Origin: Catellatospora methionotrophica
Lineage (GTDB): Bacteria; Actinomycetota; Actinomycetes; Mycobacteriales; Micromonosporaceae
Direction: 5' to 3'
Assembly (NCBI RefSeq): GCF_011297335.1
Contig: NZ_JAAOTJ010000005.1
Location: 310,001 to 374,000 of the forward strand
Length of the DNA stretch: 64,000 nt
The position numbers and the translations under genes are program-made. The notes under the pieces are model-generated. The model saw nothing but the letters and a program-made list of their open reading frames with translations. It was not told the DNA's origin and ran no database searches. Position 1 is the first letter of the stretch. Every line of letters begins with the position of its first letter. This document shows, in pieces, positions 42,631 to 52,240 of the stretch.

Positions 42631-42699
42631 GGCCTCTCCCGTCAGGAGGTCGTGGCCGCGGGCGAGATCCACACATCTTAGATCGTCGATGAAATTGTG

Positions 42700-42897
42700 T
42701 CACGGTGGCAGCGCCGGGCCGTCGGCCAGCCGGTCCCTTCGCTGGTACGCGATGAGGAACGTGTCGGCGACGACGTCCTCGGCGACCGTCGGCCCGACCC
42801 GGCCGGCGCAGTAGCGCAGCAGCTCGGCCCCGTGTTCGTCGAACAGGCCCGCCACGTCGGACGGGCGGGGCTCGGCCATGGTGTGCAACATACTCAT
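42700..42897 (-). pseudogene. Truncated ECF-like sigma factor (region 2 fragment)
   Basis: 65 codons, ATG 42897. VAGLFDEHGAELLRYCAGRV and EDVVADTFLIAYQRRDRL match sigma region 2 of ECF factors; the usual linker and region 4 are absent, replaced by a stop soon after. No continuation in any frame downstream before the LysR promoter. Likely a decayed remnant, although a short expressed protein is possible. Confidence 0.7.
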
Positions 42898-42975
42898 GAC
42901 TGCCCGCACCGGGCCCCGCTGTTCCGCACCGCCGCACGCCTGCCGCGCGGGACCCGCAGGCGCGATGATGAATGA

Positions 42976-43347
42976 ATGGCGGCCAGGTTCACCACGATCG
43001 ACGACTACATCGACGCCTTCCCCACCGAGGTGCAGGACGTGCTCCAGCAGGTCCGGCGGACCATCCTGGCGGCAGCGCCCGCGCACGCCGGGCAGAGCAT
43101 CAGCTACGGCATCCCCACGATCACGCTGGACGGCCGGTATCTCGTGTACTTCGCCGGCTGGAAGCACCACGTCTCGGTGTACCCGGTGCCCGACGGGGAC
43201 GCGGACTTCGAGGAGGTCGTCGCGCCGTACCGGGCGGCGAAGGGCACGCTGCGCTTCCCGCTGCGCGAGCCGATCCCGTACGACGTGATCACCCGGGTCA
43301 CCGCCGCCCTGGTGGCGCAGCGGGCGGGTGATCCTGGAGGTGCGTGA
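42976..43347 (+). CDS. DUF1801 domain protein (YdhG/iron-chaperone-like)
   Basis: 123 aa, whole length covered by DUF1801 (TTIDDYIDAFPTEVQDVLQQ, ISYGIPTITLDGRYLVYFAG, KHHVSVYPVP). The fold resembles frataxin-like proteins and such genes are sometimes called iron chaperones, but the function is unproven. ATG 42976 has GATGAT 7-12 bases upstream and no ribosome site, suggesting leaderless expression. RecQ follows after 71 bp with its own signature. Confidence 0.85.
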   Translation: MAARFTTIDDYIDAFPTEVQDVLQQVRRTILAAAPAHAGQSISYGIPTITLDGRYLVYFAGWKHHVSVYPVPDGDADFEEVVAPYRAAKGTLRFPLREPIPYDVITRVTAALVAQRAGDPGGA

Positions 43348-43418
43348 TGCGCCCCTGGTCGTGTTGCCGTCGTCGCACCGGCATGCATGCCGTCGGGGGC
43401 GGTCCATAGGATCGACGG

Positions 43419-45236
43419 GTGCAGGATGCTTCGCAGGTGTTGAGCAGGATCTTCGGCTATGACTCGTTCCGTGGCGAGCAGCAGGAGATCATCGACCACG
43501 TGATCGGCGGCGGGGACGCCCTGGTGCTGATGCCGACCGGTGGCGGCAAGTCGCTGTGCTACCAGATCCCGGCGCTGGTGCGGCCCGGCGTCGGCGTGGT
43601 CATCTCGCCGCTGATCGCGCTGATGCAGGACCAGGTCGACGCGCTCACCGCGCTGGGCGTGAAGGCGGGCTTCCTCAACTCGACACTCGACCTCGACGAG
43701 CGCCGCGTGGTCGAGGCGCAGTTCGTCGCGGGCGAGCTGGACCTGCTCTACCTCGCCCCGGAAGGGCTGGCCTCCGGATCGGCGCTGCGGCTGCTGGAGC
43801 GCGGCAGGATCTCGCTGTTCGCCATCGACGAGGCGCACTGCGTCTCGCAGTGGGGCCACGACTTCCGGCCCGACTACCTGGCCCTGTCCGTGCTGCACGA
43901 GCGCTGGCCGGACGTGCCCCGCATCGCGCTGACGGCGACCGCGACGACCGCCACCCGCACCGAGATCGCACAGCGCCTGCAGCTGACCGAGGCGCGCCTG
44001 TTCGTCTCCAGCTTCGACCGGCCCAACATCCAGTACCGCATCGTGCCGAAGAACGACCCTAAGAAGCAGCTGCTGGAGCTGCTGCGCACCGAGCACCCCG
44101 GTGACGCGGGCATCATCTACTGCCTGTCCCGGGCGTCGGTGGAGAAGACCGCCGAGTTCCTGGTGCAGCAGGGCATCGACGCGCTGCCCTACCACGCCGG
44201 GCTCGACGCGGCGACGCGTGCGGCCAACCAGTCCCGCTTCCTGCGCGAGGACGGGATGATCATGGTGGCCACCATCGCGTTCGGCATGGGCATCGACAAG
44301 CCGGACGTGCGTTTCGTCGCACACCTCGACCTGCCGAAGTCGGTCGAGGGCTACTACCAGGAGACCGGCCGCGCCGGGCGGGACGGGCTGCCGTCGACGG
44401 CCTGGCTGACATACGGGCTGCAGGACGTGGTGCAGCAACGCAAGATGATCGAGGGCTCGGCCGGGGACGCGGCCTACCGGCGCGGGCTCGCCGCGCACCT
44501 GGACGCGATGCTGGCCCTGTGCGAGACGGTGCAGTGCCGCCGGGTGCAGCTGCTGGCCTACTTCGGGCAGGTCAGCGAGGCCTGCGGCAACTGCGACACG
44601 TGCCTGGTCCCGCCGGAGTCCTGGGACGGCACGGTGCCCGCGCAGAAACTGCTGTCAACCGTGCTGCGCCTGCAGCGCGAGCGCAACCAGCGCTTCGGCG
44701 CGGGGCAGTCGATCGACATCCTGCTCGGGCGCAAGACCGACAAGGTGGCGCAGCACCGCCACGAGGAGCTGACCGTGTTCGGCATCGGCACCGAACTGCA
44801 GGAGTCCGAATGGCGCGGAGTGGTGCGCCAGCTGCTGGCCCAGGGGCTGCTGGCGGTGCAGGGCGAGCACGGCACCCTGGCGCTGACCGACGCCAGCGCC
44901 GACGTGCTGGGCCGCCGCCGTGAGGTGATGATGCGCCGCGAGCCGGAGCGCGCGGCCCGCTCGTCGGGTTCGTCGCGTAAGGCCTCGGCCGCCGCTGCCG
45001 TGGCGGAGCTGCCCGCCGACGCGGTGCCCCGGTTCGAGGCGCTGCGCGCCTGGCGTGCGGCGACGGCCAAGGAGCAGAGCGTGCCCGCGTACGTCATCTT
45101 CCACGACGCGACGCTGCGCGAGATCGCCGCGCAGGCCCCGGACTCGCTGGGCAAGCTGCGGGGGATCAGCGGCGTCGGCGAGAACAAGCTGGCCAAGTAC
45201 GGCGAAGGGGTGCTGGAGACGCTGGCCGCGGCCTGA
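43419..45236 (+). CDS. recQ: ATP-dependent DNA helicase RecQ
   Basis: 605 aa. Walker [13 protein letters not shown] (about 37-48), [17 protein letters not shown] (about 134-150), helicase C domain with [19 protein letters not shown] and [10 protein letters not shown], a zinc/RQC region (EACGNCDTC near 390) and a C-terminal HRDC domain (about 530-605; [19 protein letters not shown]). Unwinds recombination and fork intermediates 3' to 5'. GTG 43419 lies 6 bases after TAGGAT (43407-43412), a leaderless start. Second HRDC helicase of this window beside UvrD2. Confidence 0.95.
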   Translation: MQDASQVLSRIFGYDSFRGEQQEIIDHVIGGGDALVLMPTGGGKSLCYQIPALVRPGVGVVISPLIALMQDQVDALTALGVKAGFLNSTLDLDERRVVEAQFVAGELDLLYLAPEGLASGSALRLLERGRISLFAIDEAHCVSQWGHDFRPDYLALSVLHERWPDVPRIALTATATTATRTEIAQRLQLTEARLFVSSFDRPNIQYRIVPKNDPKKQLLELLRTEHPGDAGIIYCLSRASVEKTAEFLVQQGIDALPYHAGLDAATRAANQSRFLREDGMIMVATIAFGMGIDKPDVRFVAHLDLPKSVEGYYQETGRAGRDGLPSTAWLTYGLQDVVQQRKMIEGSAGDAAYRRGLAAHLDAMLALCETVQCRRVQLLAYFGQVSEACGNCDTCLVPPESWDGTVPAQKLLSTVLRLQRERNQRFGAGQSIDILLGRKTDKVAQHRHEELTVFGIGTELQESEWRGVVRQLLAQGLLAVQGEHGTLALTDASADVLGRRREVMMRREPERAARSSGSSRKASAAAAVAELPADAVPRFEALRAWRAATAKEQSVPAYVIFHDATLREIAAQAPDSLGKLRGISGVGENKLAKYGEGVLETLAAA

Positions 45237-45260
45237 CGCATGGTTGGCATTCCATCGACG

Positions 45261-45312
45261 TTGACGAAAATGTAAACCTCCTGTTACATGAGTGCTCAGT
45301 GAGAGCGCTCTC
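45261..45312 (+). promoter_or_regulatory. GH76 promoter with LacI-type operator
   Basis: TTGACG (45261-45266), 18 bp, TACATG (45285-45290). The perfect palindrome GAGAGCGCTCTC (45301-45312) follows at about the start of transcription and resembles the CebR/LacI-type box TGGGAGCGCTCCCA (11 of 14 positions), so repression by a sugar regulator is likely. Confidence 0.6.
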
Positions 45313-45347
45313 CTGCATCCCGGGTTTCCCTGAGCAGGAGGTTCAAC

Positions 45348-46781
45348 ATGCGACTACCGGTACGTCTTCTGGCCGCCGGGCTCGCCGTCGCCGGCCTGGT
45401 CGCCGGTCCGATGGCGAGCGCCGCCGTGGCCGCTCCGATCTGCAACCGCTACTGCGACGGGCGCGACGCGGCGCTGTCGCCGGGCGACCGCGCGCCGGTC
45501 AGCGCCGGAGTCTGGGGCAGGCAGATCGTGCTGCACTTCGACGACGCCGACGCGATGGGCTGGGCGAGCATCGCCAACGGCACCACCGGCGACAGGGTCT
45601 GGCTCGACCGCTCCTTCAACGGCGGCCGCACCTGGACCGGCCTGCTCGGCGACACCGCCGTCCCGGCGGGCCAGCGGGGCTGGCGCACCACGATGTTCAA
45701 CGTGGACGACTGGGCGGCGCTCGGCGTCGGCGCGCTGCGCGCCTGCGGCAAGGCGGGTGACCGGCCCGAGATCGCGTGCACGACCTGGGCGCGGACCACG
45801 TGGAACGCGGGCAACCGGCGCACCGCCGCGGCCACCGGGCTGATGACCTCCTACAACCTGGCCACCGGGCGGTTCGACACCACCGGCTGGTGGAACACGG
45901 CCAACGCGCTGACCGCGATCATCGACAACGCCCGGATCACCGGCATGGGCAGCTACCGGTACGCGATCGGCCGCACCTACGACCTCAACTTGAACGCGTA
46001 CCAGGGCAGCTTCCGCAACGAGTACATCGACGACACCGGCTGGTGGGCGCTGGCCTGGATCGCCGCGTACGACCTCACCGGCGAGGCCCGCTACCTGAGC
46101 ACCGCCCGGGTCGCGGCCGACCACATGGCGGCGTACTGGGACGGCGTCTGCGGGGGCGGGGTCTGGTGGAACACCGCCCGCACCTCGAAGAACGCCATCG
46201 CGAACGGGCTCTACCTGCACGTCACCGCCGCGCTGCACAACCGCATCGCGGGCGACACGGTGTACCTGAACCGGGCTCGGGCGACGTGGACGTGGTTCCA
46301 GGGCACCGGGATGATCAACGCGTCGTCGCTGATCAACGACGGGGTCAACCTGTCGACCTGCCGCAACAACGGGCAGCCGGTGTGGTCGTACAACCAGGGC
46401 GTGCCGCTGGGCGGGCTGGTGGAACTGCACCGGGCCACCGGCGACGCGGGCCTGCTGACCACCGCGCGGCGGCTCGCCGACGCGTCGACCACGACCGGCC
46501 AGCTGCACGTCAACGGCATCCTGCGCGACCCGTGCGAGGGTGGCGACTGCGGCGCGGACGGCCCCTCGTTCAAGGGTGCCTACGTGCGCGGCCTGGCCGT
46601 CCTCAACAACGCCCTGCCCGACCACCCCTACACGGCCTACCTGCGCCGCCAGGCCGACGCTGCGTACGCCGCCGACCGCACCCCGCTCGACCTCTACGGC
46701 CTGCGCTGGGCCGGTCCCATCGACAAACTCGACGCCGCCCGCCAGCACAGCGCCCTCGACCTCATGAACGCCGCCCCCTAA
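45348..46781 (+). CDS. Secreted GH76 alpha-1,6-mannanase
   Basis: 477 aa. Signal peptide ends SAAVAA (residue ~29). The (alpha/alpha)6 barrel contains the GH76 signature [13 protein letters not shown], whose paired Asp residues are the catalytic nucleophile and acid/base, and a second helix set [20 protein letters not shown]. An N-terminal beta segment (about 30-130; [16 protein letters not shown]) precedes the catalytic part, longer than in minimal GH76 enzymes. Such enzymes cleave alpha-1,6-mannan of yeast or actinobacterial walls. GGAGG 7 bases before ATG 45348. Transcription is probably under the operator at 45301. Confidence 0.88.
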   Translation: MRLPVRLLAAGLAVAGLVAGPMASAAVAAPICNRYCDGRDAALSPGDRAPVSAGVWGRQIVLHFDDADAMGWASIANGTTGDRVWLDRSFNGGRTWTGLLGDTAVPAGQRGWRTTMFNVDDWAALGVGALRACGKAGDRPEIACTTWARTTWNAGNRRTAAATGLMTSYNLATGRFDTTGWWNTANALTAIIDNARITGMGSYRYAIGRTYDLNLNAYQGSFRNEYIDDTGWWALAWIAAYDLTGEARYLSTARVAADHMAAYWDGVCGGGVWWNTARTSKNAIANGLYLHVTAALHNRIAGDTVYLNRARATWTWFQGTGMINASSLINDGVNLSTCRNNGQPVWSYNQGVPLGGLVELHRATGDAGLLTTARRLADASTTTGQLHVNGILRDPCEGGDCGADGPSFKGAYVRGLAVLNNALPDHPYTAYLRRQADAAYAADRTPLDLYGLRWAGPIDKLDAARQHSALDLMNAAP

Positions 46782-46794
46782 CCGAGCGGGGCGA

Positions 46795-46857
46795 TGATCG
46801 CTGTTTGCGGGCAGAACGCGGGGTCCAACCGCAGGTTCTGGCCGCAAACAGCGATCA
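46795..46857. repeat. Long inverted repeat D (convergent-junction hairpin family)
   Basis: 23-bp arms (46795-46817 and 46835-46857) with one mismatch, arm core TGATCGCTGTTTGCGG. The apex shares GGTCCAACCGCA with repeat A. It lies between the convergent GH76 and siderophore-interacting genes. Confidence 0.85.
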
Positions 46858-46881
46858 CGCCCGGCCGACCGGGCGGCCGGG

Positions 46882-47775
46882 TCAGCCTTCTTCGGTGCGG
46901 CCCTGGCGCCAGTAGCCCATGAAGGCGACCGCCTTGCGGTCCAGGCCGCGTTCGCCGACGAGGTGGCGGCGCAGGGTGCGGATGACGGCGGCCTCGCCCG
47001 CGAGCCAGGCGTAGAGGCGGCCGCTGGCGGCGTCCTCCGGGACCTCCCACAGGATGTCGTTGTCCACGTCGACGTCCTCGACGACCTCGGCCGTGCCGGG
47101 CACCGGCACCAGGCGCGCCGCCGCCAGCTCGACGGCGGGCACCAGCAGGCTGCCGTGGGCGGCCCCGTCGCGGGCCAGCCAGCGCACCTCCACCCCGGCG
47201 GGCGCGGTCACCGGCAGCGCGTCGGCGGCGTACGGAACCTCCAGCAGCGCCGCGCCGACCGTGTCCGCGGGCAGCCGCTCCAGGATGGCCGCGATGGCGG
47301 GCACCGCGGTCTCGTCCCCGGCGAGCAGCACCGGCACGCCCGGGGCGGGCGGCACGAACTCGGCGCCGCCGTGCGGACCGGGGTGCACCGCGTTCGGTCC
47401 CATCAGGACGAGCTTGTCACCCGGCCGGGCCGCGCGGGCCCAGCGCGAGGCGGGACCGGCGTCGCCGTGCAGGGCCACGTCCACATCGACCTCGCACTGC
47501 CCCCGGCGTACGTGCCGGGCGGTGTAGGTGCGGACCGGGTTGCGCAGCTCGTCGGGGGTGGCGCGCCAGACGGTGTACCAGTCGGGGCCGTAGGACAGCG
47601 CGCCGAAGCCGCCGTCCGGCGCGGGCAGCACCAGCTTGAGGCGCAGGTCGTAGCCACAGTCGGCGAAGTCGGCCAGATCCGGTCCGGAGAACGTGAACCG
47701 CTTGTAGGTGGGGCTCAAGTCGGCGACGGCCTGCACCTGAACGGTGAACAGCCGCCACATCATGGGTTCGGTCAT
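46882..47775 (-). CDS. Siderophore-interacting FAD-binding ferric reductase (SIP family)
   Basis: 297 aa. FAD-binding beta barrel with the RTYTARH motif (about 85-91) and a C-terminal NAD(P)-like domain ([46 protein letters not shown]), as in ViuB/SIP ferric-siderophore reductases that release iron in the cytoplasm. ATG 47775 has GGAGAT 7 bases upstream; a longer frame to 47841 has no support. An IdeR/DmdR-type iron box lies upstream at 47871-47889, so expression should rise when iron is scarce. Converges on GH76. Confidence 0.9.
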   Translation of the reverse strand: MTEPMMWRLFTVQVQAVADLSPTYKRFTFSGPDLADFADCGYDLRLKLVLPAPDGGFGALSYGPDWYTVWRATPDELRNPVRTYTARHVRRGQCEVDVDVALHGDAGPASRWARAARPGDKLVLMGPNAVHPGPHGGAEFVPPAPGVPVLLAGDETAVPAIAAILERLPADTVGAALLEVPYAADALPVTAPAGVEVRWLARDGAAHGSLLVPAVELAAARLVPVPGTAEVVEDVDVDNDILWEVPEDAASGRLYAWLAGEAAVIRTLRRHLVGERGLDRKAVAFMGYWRQGRTEEG

Positions 47776-47870
47776 GCGCGGGATCTCCAGACGGCCGGAC
47801 GACTGAGGGGGTGCCGTGACCCGGCGGCCGACCCGTGGCATCCCACAGGTCGGCGACCGCGCAGCACGAC

Positions 47871-47889
47871 TCAGGTTAGGTTAGCCTTC
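47871..47889 (-). promoter_or_regulatory. IdeR/DmdR-type iron box for the siderophore-interacting gene
   Basis: TCAGGTTAGGTTAGCCTTC matches 14 of 19 positions of the consensus TTAGGTTAGGCTAACCTAA. It overlaps the last codons of the MFS exporter gene and precedes the SIP start by 96 bp. Confidence 0.65.
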
Positions 47890-49503
47890 CCTCTCGATGT
47901 CAAACGGCTCCCGAGTGGCCTGCGCCACTACCACCGACCTTCCTGCGGCACCGGGTGGGGTGACGGGGCCGTCGCCGGGGTCCGTGGTGGGGGCAGGTTC
48001 GCGGCTGGGCAGGGTGAGCAGGGCCAGTGCTGCCGCGATGAGCAGCAGCACGACCGCTGCGATCGCCGCCGCGTGCAGGCCGGACACGAACGAGGTCCGG
48101 GCGCTGGCGAGCAGGGCCTCACCCAGCGGGCCGGGTGTTGCGGCGGCCACGGCGGCGGCTCCGGCCAGCGTTTCGCGAGCGATGTCGGCGGCTTGGCCGG
48201 ACAGACCGGACGGGACCTCCAGGTGGGCGCGGAAGACGGCGGTGCCGATGCTGCCCAGTACGGCCATGCCGAGCGCGCCGCCGAACTCCGAGGCCGTCTC
48301 CGACAGCGCGGACGCCGCGCCCGCCCGCTCCGGCGGGGCGGCCCACAGGATCAGCTCGGTGCTCAGCGACATGACCACGACCAGGCCGCAGGCGTACAGC
48401 GCGGCGCAGACCATCAGCGTCCACAGCGGGGAGTCGGCCTGCACCGCGGTCATCGCGGCGAACCCGGCGAGCGCGATGAGGAAGCCGCCCGCCACCAGCC
48501 GGTTGCGCGGGACGCCGCGCTGGGCCAGCCCGGCGGCCACGGGCGCGACCGCGCCGACGCCGAGCGAGGGCACCAGGCTCCACAGCGCCGCCTCCAGCGG
48601 GGACATGCCCCACACGGTCTGCAGCAGCTGGGTGGTGAAGATGGCGAAGCCGACCAGGGCGAACATGGCCAGCGTGTTGACCGCGATCGCGCCGCTGAAG
48701 GCGCGGCCCCGGAACAGGGCCAGGTCGATCATCGGGTCGGCCGAGGTGCGCTGCCGGTGCAGGAAGACCGCGCCGACGGCGAGCCCGGCCAGGATCGCGG
48801 CCCCGGCGAGCAGCGGGTCGCCCTCGGCGGCGAACTCCTTGACGCCCCAGATCACCGGTAGCACCGCGGCCAGTGACAGGACCGCGCCGAGCCGGTCGAA
48901 CCGGCCGCCGGTGACCCGTCGCGACTCCGGCACCAGCAGCGGCGCGAGCACGACCAGCAGCAGCATGAACGGTACGTTGATCAGGAAGACCGAGCCCCAC
49001 CAGAAGTGTTCGAGCAGTACGCCGCTGAGGATCGGGCCGAGTGCGACGCCGAAGGTGAGCGCCGCGGTCCAGACCGCGATGGCGGTGGCCCGCTGCTTGG
49101 CGTCGTGGAACATGTTGCGGATCAGCGCGAGGGTGCTCGGCATCAGCGTCGCGCCGCCGATCCCCAGCAGGGCGCGGGTGGCGATGAGGGCTTCGGCGCT
49201 GCCCGCGTACGCGGCGGCGGCGGAGGTGAGGGCGAACGCCGTCGCGCCGATCAGGAGCAGGCGGCGGCGGCCGATCCGGTCCCCGAGCGCGCCCATCGTG
49301 ATGAGCAGCCCGGCCAGCACGAAGCCGTAGATGTCGAAGATCCACAGCTGCTGGGTGGCGGTGGGGGCGAGGTCGGCGCTGATGAACGGGACGGCGAAGT
49401 AGAGCACCGACACGTCCATGGAGACCAGCAGGAGGGGTAGCAGCAGCACGGCGAGGCCGATCCACTCGCGGCGGCCGGCGATTGGCGGGGGTGGCTCGTT
49501 CAT
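47881..49503 (-). CDS. DHA2-type MFS drug exporter, 14 membrane segments
   Basis: 540 aa. About 14 hydrophobic segments and the DHA2 signatures GALGDRIGRRRLLLIGATAF (motif A) and the antiporter stretch LTFGVALGPILSGVLLE (motif C). QacA/EmrB-like proton antiporter for lipophilic drugs. ATG 49503 (MNEPPPPIAGRREW) is used rather than the longer frame, which would run into the operator array. Divergent TetR gene and three tandem palindromes in the spacer (49516-49578) indicate specific repression. The 3' end carries the iron box of the next gene. Confidence 0.9.
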   Translation of the reverse strand: MNEPPPPIAGRREWIGLAVLLLPLLLVSMDVSVLYFAVPFISADLAPTATQQLWIFDIYGFVLAGLLITMGALGDRIGRRRLLLIGATAFALTSAAAAYAGSAEALIATRALLGIGGATLMPSTLALIRNMFHDAKQRATAIAVWTAALTFGVALGPILSGVLLEHFWWGSVFLINVPFMLLLVVLAPLLVPESRRVTGGRFDRLGAVLSLAAVLPVIWGVKEFAAEGDPLLAGAAILAGLAVGAVFLHRQRTSADPMIDLALFRGRAFSGAIAVNTLAMFALVGFAIFTTQLLQTVWGMSPLEAALWSLVPSLGVGAVAPVAAGLAQRGVPRNRLVAGGFLIALAGFAAMTAVQADSPLWTLMVCAALYACGLVVVMSLSTELILWAAPPERAGAASALSETASEFGGALGMAVLGSIGTAVFRAHLEVPSGLSGQAADIARETLAGAAAVAAATPGPLGEALLASARTSFVSGLHAAAIAAVVLLLIAAALALLTLPSREPAPTTDPGDGPVTPPGAAGRSVVVAQATREPFDIEREG

Positions 49504-49515
49504 CGAGGACCAACC

Positions 49516-49578
49516 TTCTGTGTACGCGGTACGCGCTTCTGTGTATGTCATACGCTGTTCTGTGTACGTTATACGCAG
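49516..49578. promoter_or_regulatory. Three tandem 21-bp operators between tetR and the exporter gene
   Basis: Three repeats starting TTCTGTGTAYG at 49516, 49537 and 49558, exact period 21 bp. Each holds an imperfect palindrome GTGTAYG-n-RTACGC (for example GTGTATGTCATACGC). All lie on one helix face, directly before the -10-like TAGGAT (49582-49587) of tetR. Confidence 0.8.
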
Positions 49579-49621
49579 TACTAGGATGTGCAGTCAAGCG
49601 TCCGAGGTAGAAGCAGGTGTG

Positions 49622-50371
49622 ATGGAACTCGACAGCGCCGGGGTCCCGGCGAACATCGCCGCCGCATGGGGCCTGCGTGAGCGCCCCGGCAAGGGGCCCA
49701 AGCCGGGACTGAGCCTGGACGGCATCGTGCAGGCCGGCATCAGGGTCGCCGCGGCCGACGGCATCGGCGCGGTCTCCATGAGCCGGGTCGCCGCCGAGGC
49801 GGGCGCGTCCACCATGGCGCTCTACCGGTACGTCCGGGCCAAGGACGAGCTGCTCGAACTGATGATGGACGCGGCCATCGGCGACCCGCCGCCACTGGAC
49901 CCCGACGGCGGCTGGCGCGCCGGGCTGACCGCCTGGGCGTGGGCCTGCCGCGAGGTCTACCTGAGGCAGCCGTGGACGCTGCGGGTGCCCATCAGCGGCC
50001 CGCCCGCCACCCCGCACCAGCTCGGCTGGATGGACGCCGGACTGGCCGCGCTCGCCGACACCGCGCTGCGCGAGGAGGAGAAACTCTCGATCGTGCTGCT
50101 GTTCAGCATGTACGTCCGCAACGAGGCCACCGTGGCCGTGGACATGCAGACGGCGGTGGAGGCGGTCGACTCCAACCTGGACGAGGCCATCGCGACCTAC
50201 GGCAAGCTGCTGCGGCTGCTCGTCGAACCGGCCCGGTTCCCCGCGCTGGCACGCGTCATCGAGGCCGGGGTGCTCGACCGGGCGGACGAGCCGTACGAGG
50301 AGTTCGTGTTCGGGCTGGAACGCATCCTCGACGGCGTCGGACTGCTCATCGCCCAGCGGGCGGGCAGCTGA
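49622..50371 (+). CDS. TetR-family repressor
   Basis: 249 aa. HTH near residues 40-70 (MSRVAAEAGASTMALYRYVR) and a C-terminal TetR_C ligand domain (about 95-240). It is divergent from the DHA2 exporter and separated from it by an operator array, so it should repress the exporter and itself until a drug binds. ATG 49622 is used; GTG 49619 is equally possible, since no strong ribosome site exists. Longer frames extend back into the exporter gene and are rejected. Confidence 0.9.
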   Translation: MELDSAGVPANIAAAWGLRERPGKGPKPGLSLDGIVQAGIRVAAADGIGAVSMSRVAAEAGASTMALYRYVRAKDELLELMMDAAIGDPPPLDPDGGWRAGLTAWAWACREVYLRQPWTLRVPISGPPATPHQLGWMDAGLAALADTALREEEKLSIVLLFSMYVRNEATVAVDMQTAVEAVDSNLDEAIATYGKLLRLLVEPARFPALARVIEAGVLDRADEPYEEFVFGLERILDGVGLLIAQRAGS

Positions 50372-50401
50372 CCATCCGGGGTGGACGGTACGGTCTCTGT
50401 C

Positions 50402-51793
50402 GTGACGGACCTCCCCTCTCCGCCCGCTTTCGTGGCGACCCCGGTAGCGCGGCACGGCATCGCCTGGTCACTGCGGCAGCTGGCAGCGGTGCTCGGCACC
50501 GTCGGCGTGCTGCTGGCGCGGCACTGGCCCGTGCTGTTCGCGCTGGTCTTCGCCGGGTTCGCGGCCCGGCGCGGGGTGACCCTGCTGGCCGTGCAGGTCA
50601 GCAAGCTCGACGGCGTACTCGGCTTCCTGGTGTTCGCCCTCGTCCCGGTCGCGGTGATGACGGCTCTGGTGCTGATGCTGCGCGTGCTGTCGCGCTCGCT
50701 GCCCGCCACCACGCCGGACGGCGAGCCCGGACAGCGTTTCCGCACCCTGGCTCACGTGGCGAGCGTGCTGCTGCCGTTCATCGTGGTGTACGCCTCCTAC
50801 GGCTACTTCGAGGCCGACCGGGACAACTACCTGCTGGAGATCATCGCCGACGAACACAGCAAGGCCGAGGCGATCACGGACCCGTCCGCGCTGGTGCTCG
50901 ACGAGCGCCTGCCGTTCACGCTGAACACGACACTCGTCGTGGTGTCGCTCGCGGCGATGCTGCTGCGCTTCCTGCTCGGGCTGCGCTTCGCCCGGCTGTG
51001 GAGCTGGATCGGCTTCGTGCGGGCCTACCTGGAGGTGCTGTCGCTGACACTGGTGACGTTGTTCGTGACGCGGGTCAGCGAGCAGGTGCTGCCCTATATC
51101 GAGCACCGGCAGGCGTACCAGTGGGTGCTGTCGGGCTGGCATCAGGTCGTCGCTCAGCTCGGGGCGCTGGAGGGGCCGGTCCGGGCCGTCGGGCTCTGGT
51201 TCTCGGAGCTGTTCATGTCGCTGGACGTCGTGCTGGTCGTGCCGCTGGCCTGGCTGGTCGTCGGCGCCGTGGTGTACGGCCAGAGCGTCGGCACGCCGCC
51301 GCTGAGCCCGAAAGCCGCCCGGCGTGCGGTCCAGGCGGCCCGGCGTTGGGCGAAGCTGCCGGCGCCGGTGCGGCGGCTGAGCGCGGCGAGCACCGCCAGC
51401 GTGCGGGAGACCCTGGAGCCGCTGGCACACAGCTTCCGCCTGATGGCACACGCGGGCAAGGTGCCGATAGTGCTGTTCTGCGTGCTGTTCATCGCCGTGC
51501 AGACGCTGCCGACGTGGCTGTGGGAGCTGGAGCGGGCGCTGATCGGCGCGCAGGACCTGAACTTCGTGTGGCGGCCGGTGTCGGGCCCGCTCAGCGTGCT
51601 GAACGACGCGATCAGCATGGTGCTGCTGCTGTGCCTGGTCGCCGCGACCGTCGACCGGGTGCTGCGGGTGCAGTCAGCTCCGGTCGAACCGCACGTACCG
51701 GGTCTGGTCGACGGTGCCGAAGGAGACCCGCACCGCGGCGATGTCGACCCCGCGCGGCGTGACGAACAGGGCCACGGTCTGGTGCCGGCCTGA
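50402..51793 (+). CDS. Polytopic membrane protein of unknown function
   Basis: 463 aa with about eight hydrophobic segments (for example HWPVLFALVFAGFAA, VLLPFIVVYASYGYF, VPIVLFCVLFIAVQTL). The C-terminal ~40 residues (PHVPGLVDGAEGDPHRGDVD) are charged and are encoded antisense to the next gene. GTG 50402 follows TACGGT (50389-50394) by 7 bases, a leaderless start. No family recognised; the convergent three-gene operon next to it may be functionally connected, as both are membrane-linked. Confidence 0.72.
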   Translation: MTDLPSPPAFVATPVARHGIAWSLRQLAAVLGTVGVLLARHWPVLFALVFAGFAARRGVTLLAVQVSKLDGVLGFLVFALVPVAVMTALVLMLRVLSRSLPATTPDGEPGQRFRTLAHVASVLLPFIVVYASYGYFEADRDNYLLEIIADEHSKAEAITDPSALVLDERLPFTLNTTLVVVSLAAMLLRFLLGLRFARLWSWIGFVRAYLEVLSLTLVTLFVTRVSEQVLPYIEHRQAYQWVLSGWHQVVAQLGALEGPVRAVGLWFSELFMSLDVVLVVPLAWLVVGAVVYGQSVGTPPLSPKAARRAVQAARRWAKLPAPVRRLSAASTASVRETLEPLAHSFRLMAHAGKVPIVLFCVLFIAVQTLPTWLWELERALIGAQDLNFVWRPVSGPLSVLNDAISMVLLLCLVAATVDRVLRVQSAPVEPHVPGLVDGAEGDPHRGDVDPARRDEQGHGLVPA

Positions 51794-52240
51794 CGCGGCG
51801 GGCACCGGGCTGTTGTCCGGCTTGCAGTTGCCCAGCGGCGCGCTGACCAGGCTCAGCTCCAGCGGCTGGTCGCCGTACAGGTTGCCGGCCGTGTCCTCGA
51901 CGCTGATCTCGCAGTACGGCACCTGCTCCGGGTCGGCCGGTCCCTCGACGTCGAGCACCACCCGCCACGCGGTGACGTTCTCGGGCAGGGCGAGGGGTCG
52001 GCCGCCGGAGCGCTTCAGGTCGGTGGCCGGGGCCAGCTCGGCGACCCGCACCCGGACACCGGCGAAGTCGGCGACCCCGTCGGTGGCAGGCAACACCGCG
52101 GCGGGCCTGCCGCGCTGCCAGAACTCCAGATCGGAGTAGCCCGCCGCGGCAAGCATCAGGGCCAGTGCCGGGAGCAGCGCGATCAGGCCCCACACGTTAC
52201 GCCGCCACCAGCCGCGGCCGAGCGAGTCCGGGCCCCTCAT
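51674..52240 (-). CDS. Membrane-anchored hypothetical protein (operon gene 3)
   Basis: 188 aa. N-terminal anchor (WGLIALLPALALMLAAAGYS) and a beta-rich extracytoplasmic domain (about 45-185) with two cysteines (PYCEISVEDTAGN, LGNCKPDN) likely forming a disulfide. The start ATG overlaps the stop of gene 2 (ATGA), so translation is coupled. Its last 120 bp overlap the convergent membrane gene. Family not recognised. Confidence 0.7.
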   Translation of the reverse strand: MRGPDSLGRGWWRRNVWGLIALLPALALMLAAAGYSDLEFWQRGRPAAVLPATDGVADFAGVRVRVAELAPATDLKRSGGRPLALPENVTAWRVVLDVEGPADPEQVPYCEISVEDTAGNLYGDQPLELSLVSAPLGNCKPDNSPVPAASGRHQTVALFVTPRGVDIAAVRVSFGTVDQTRYVRFDRS

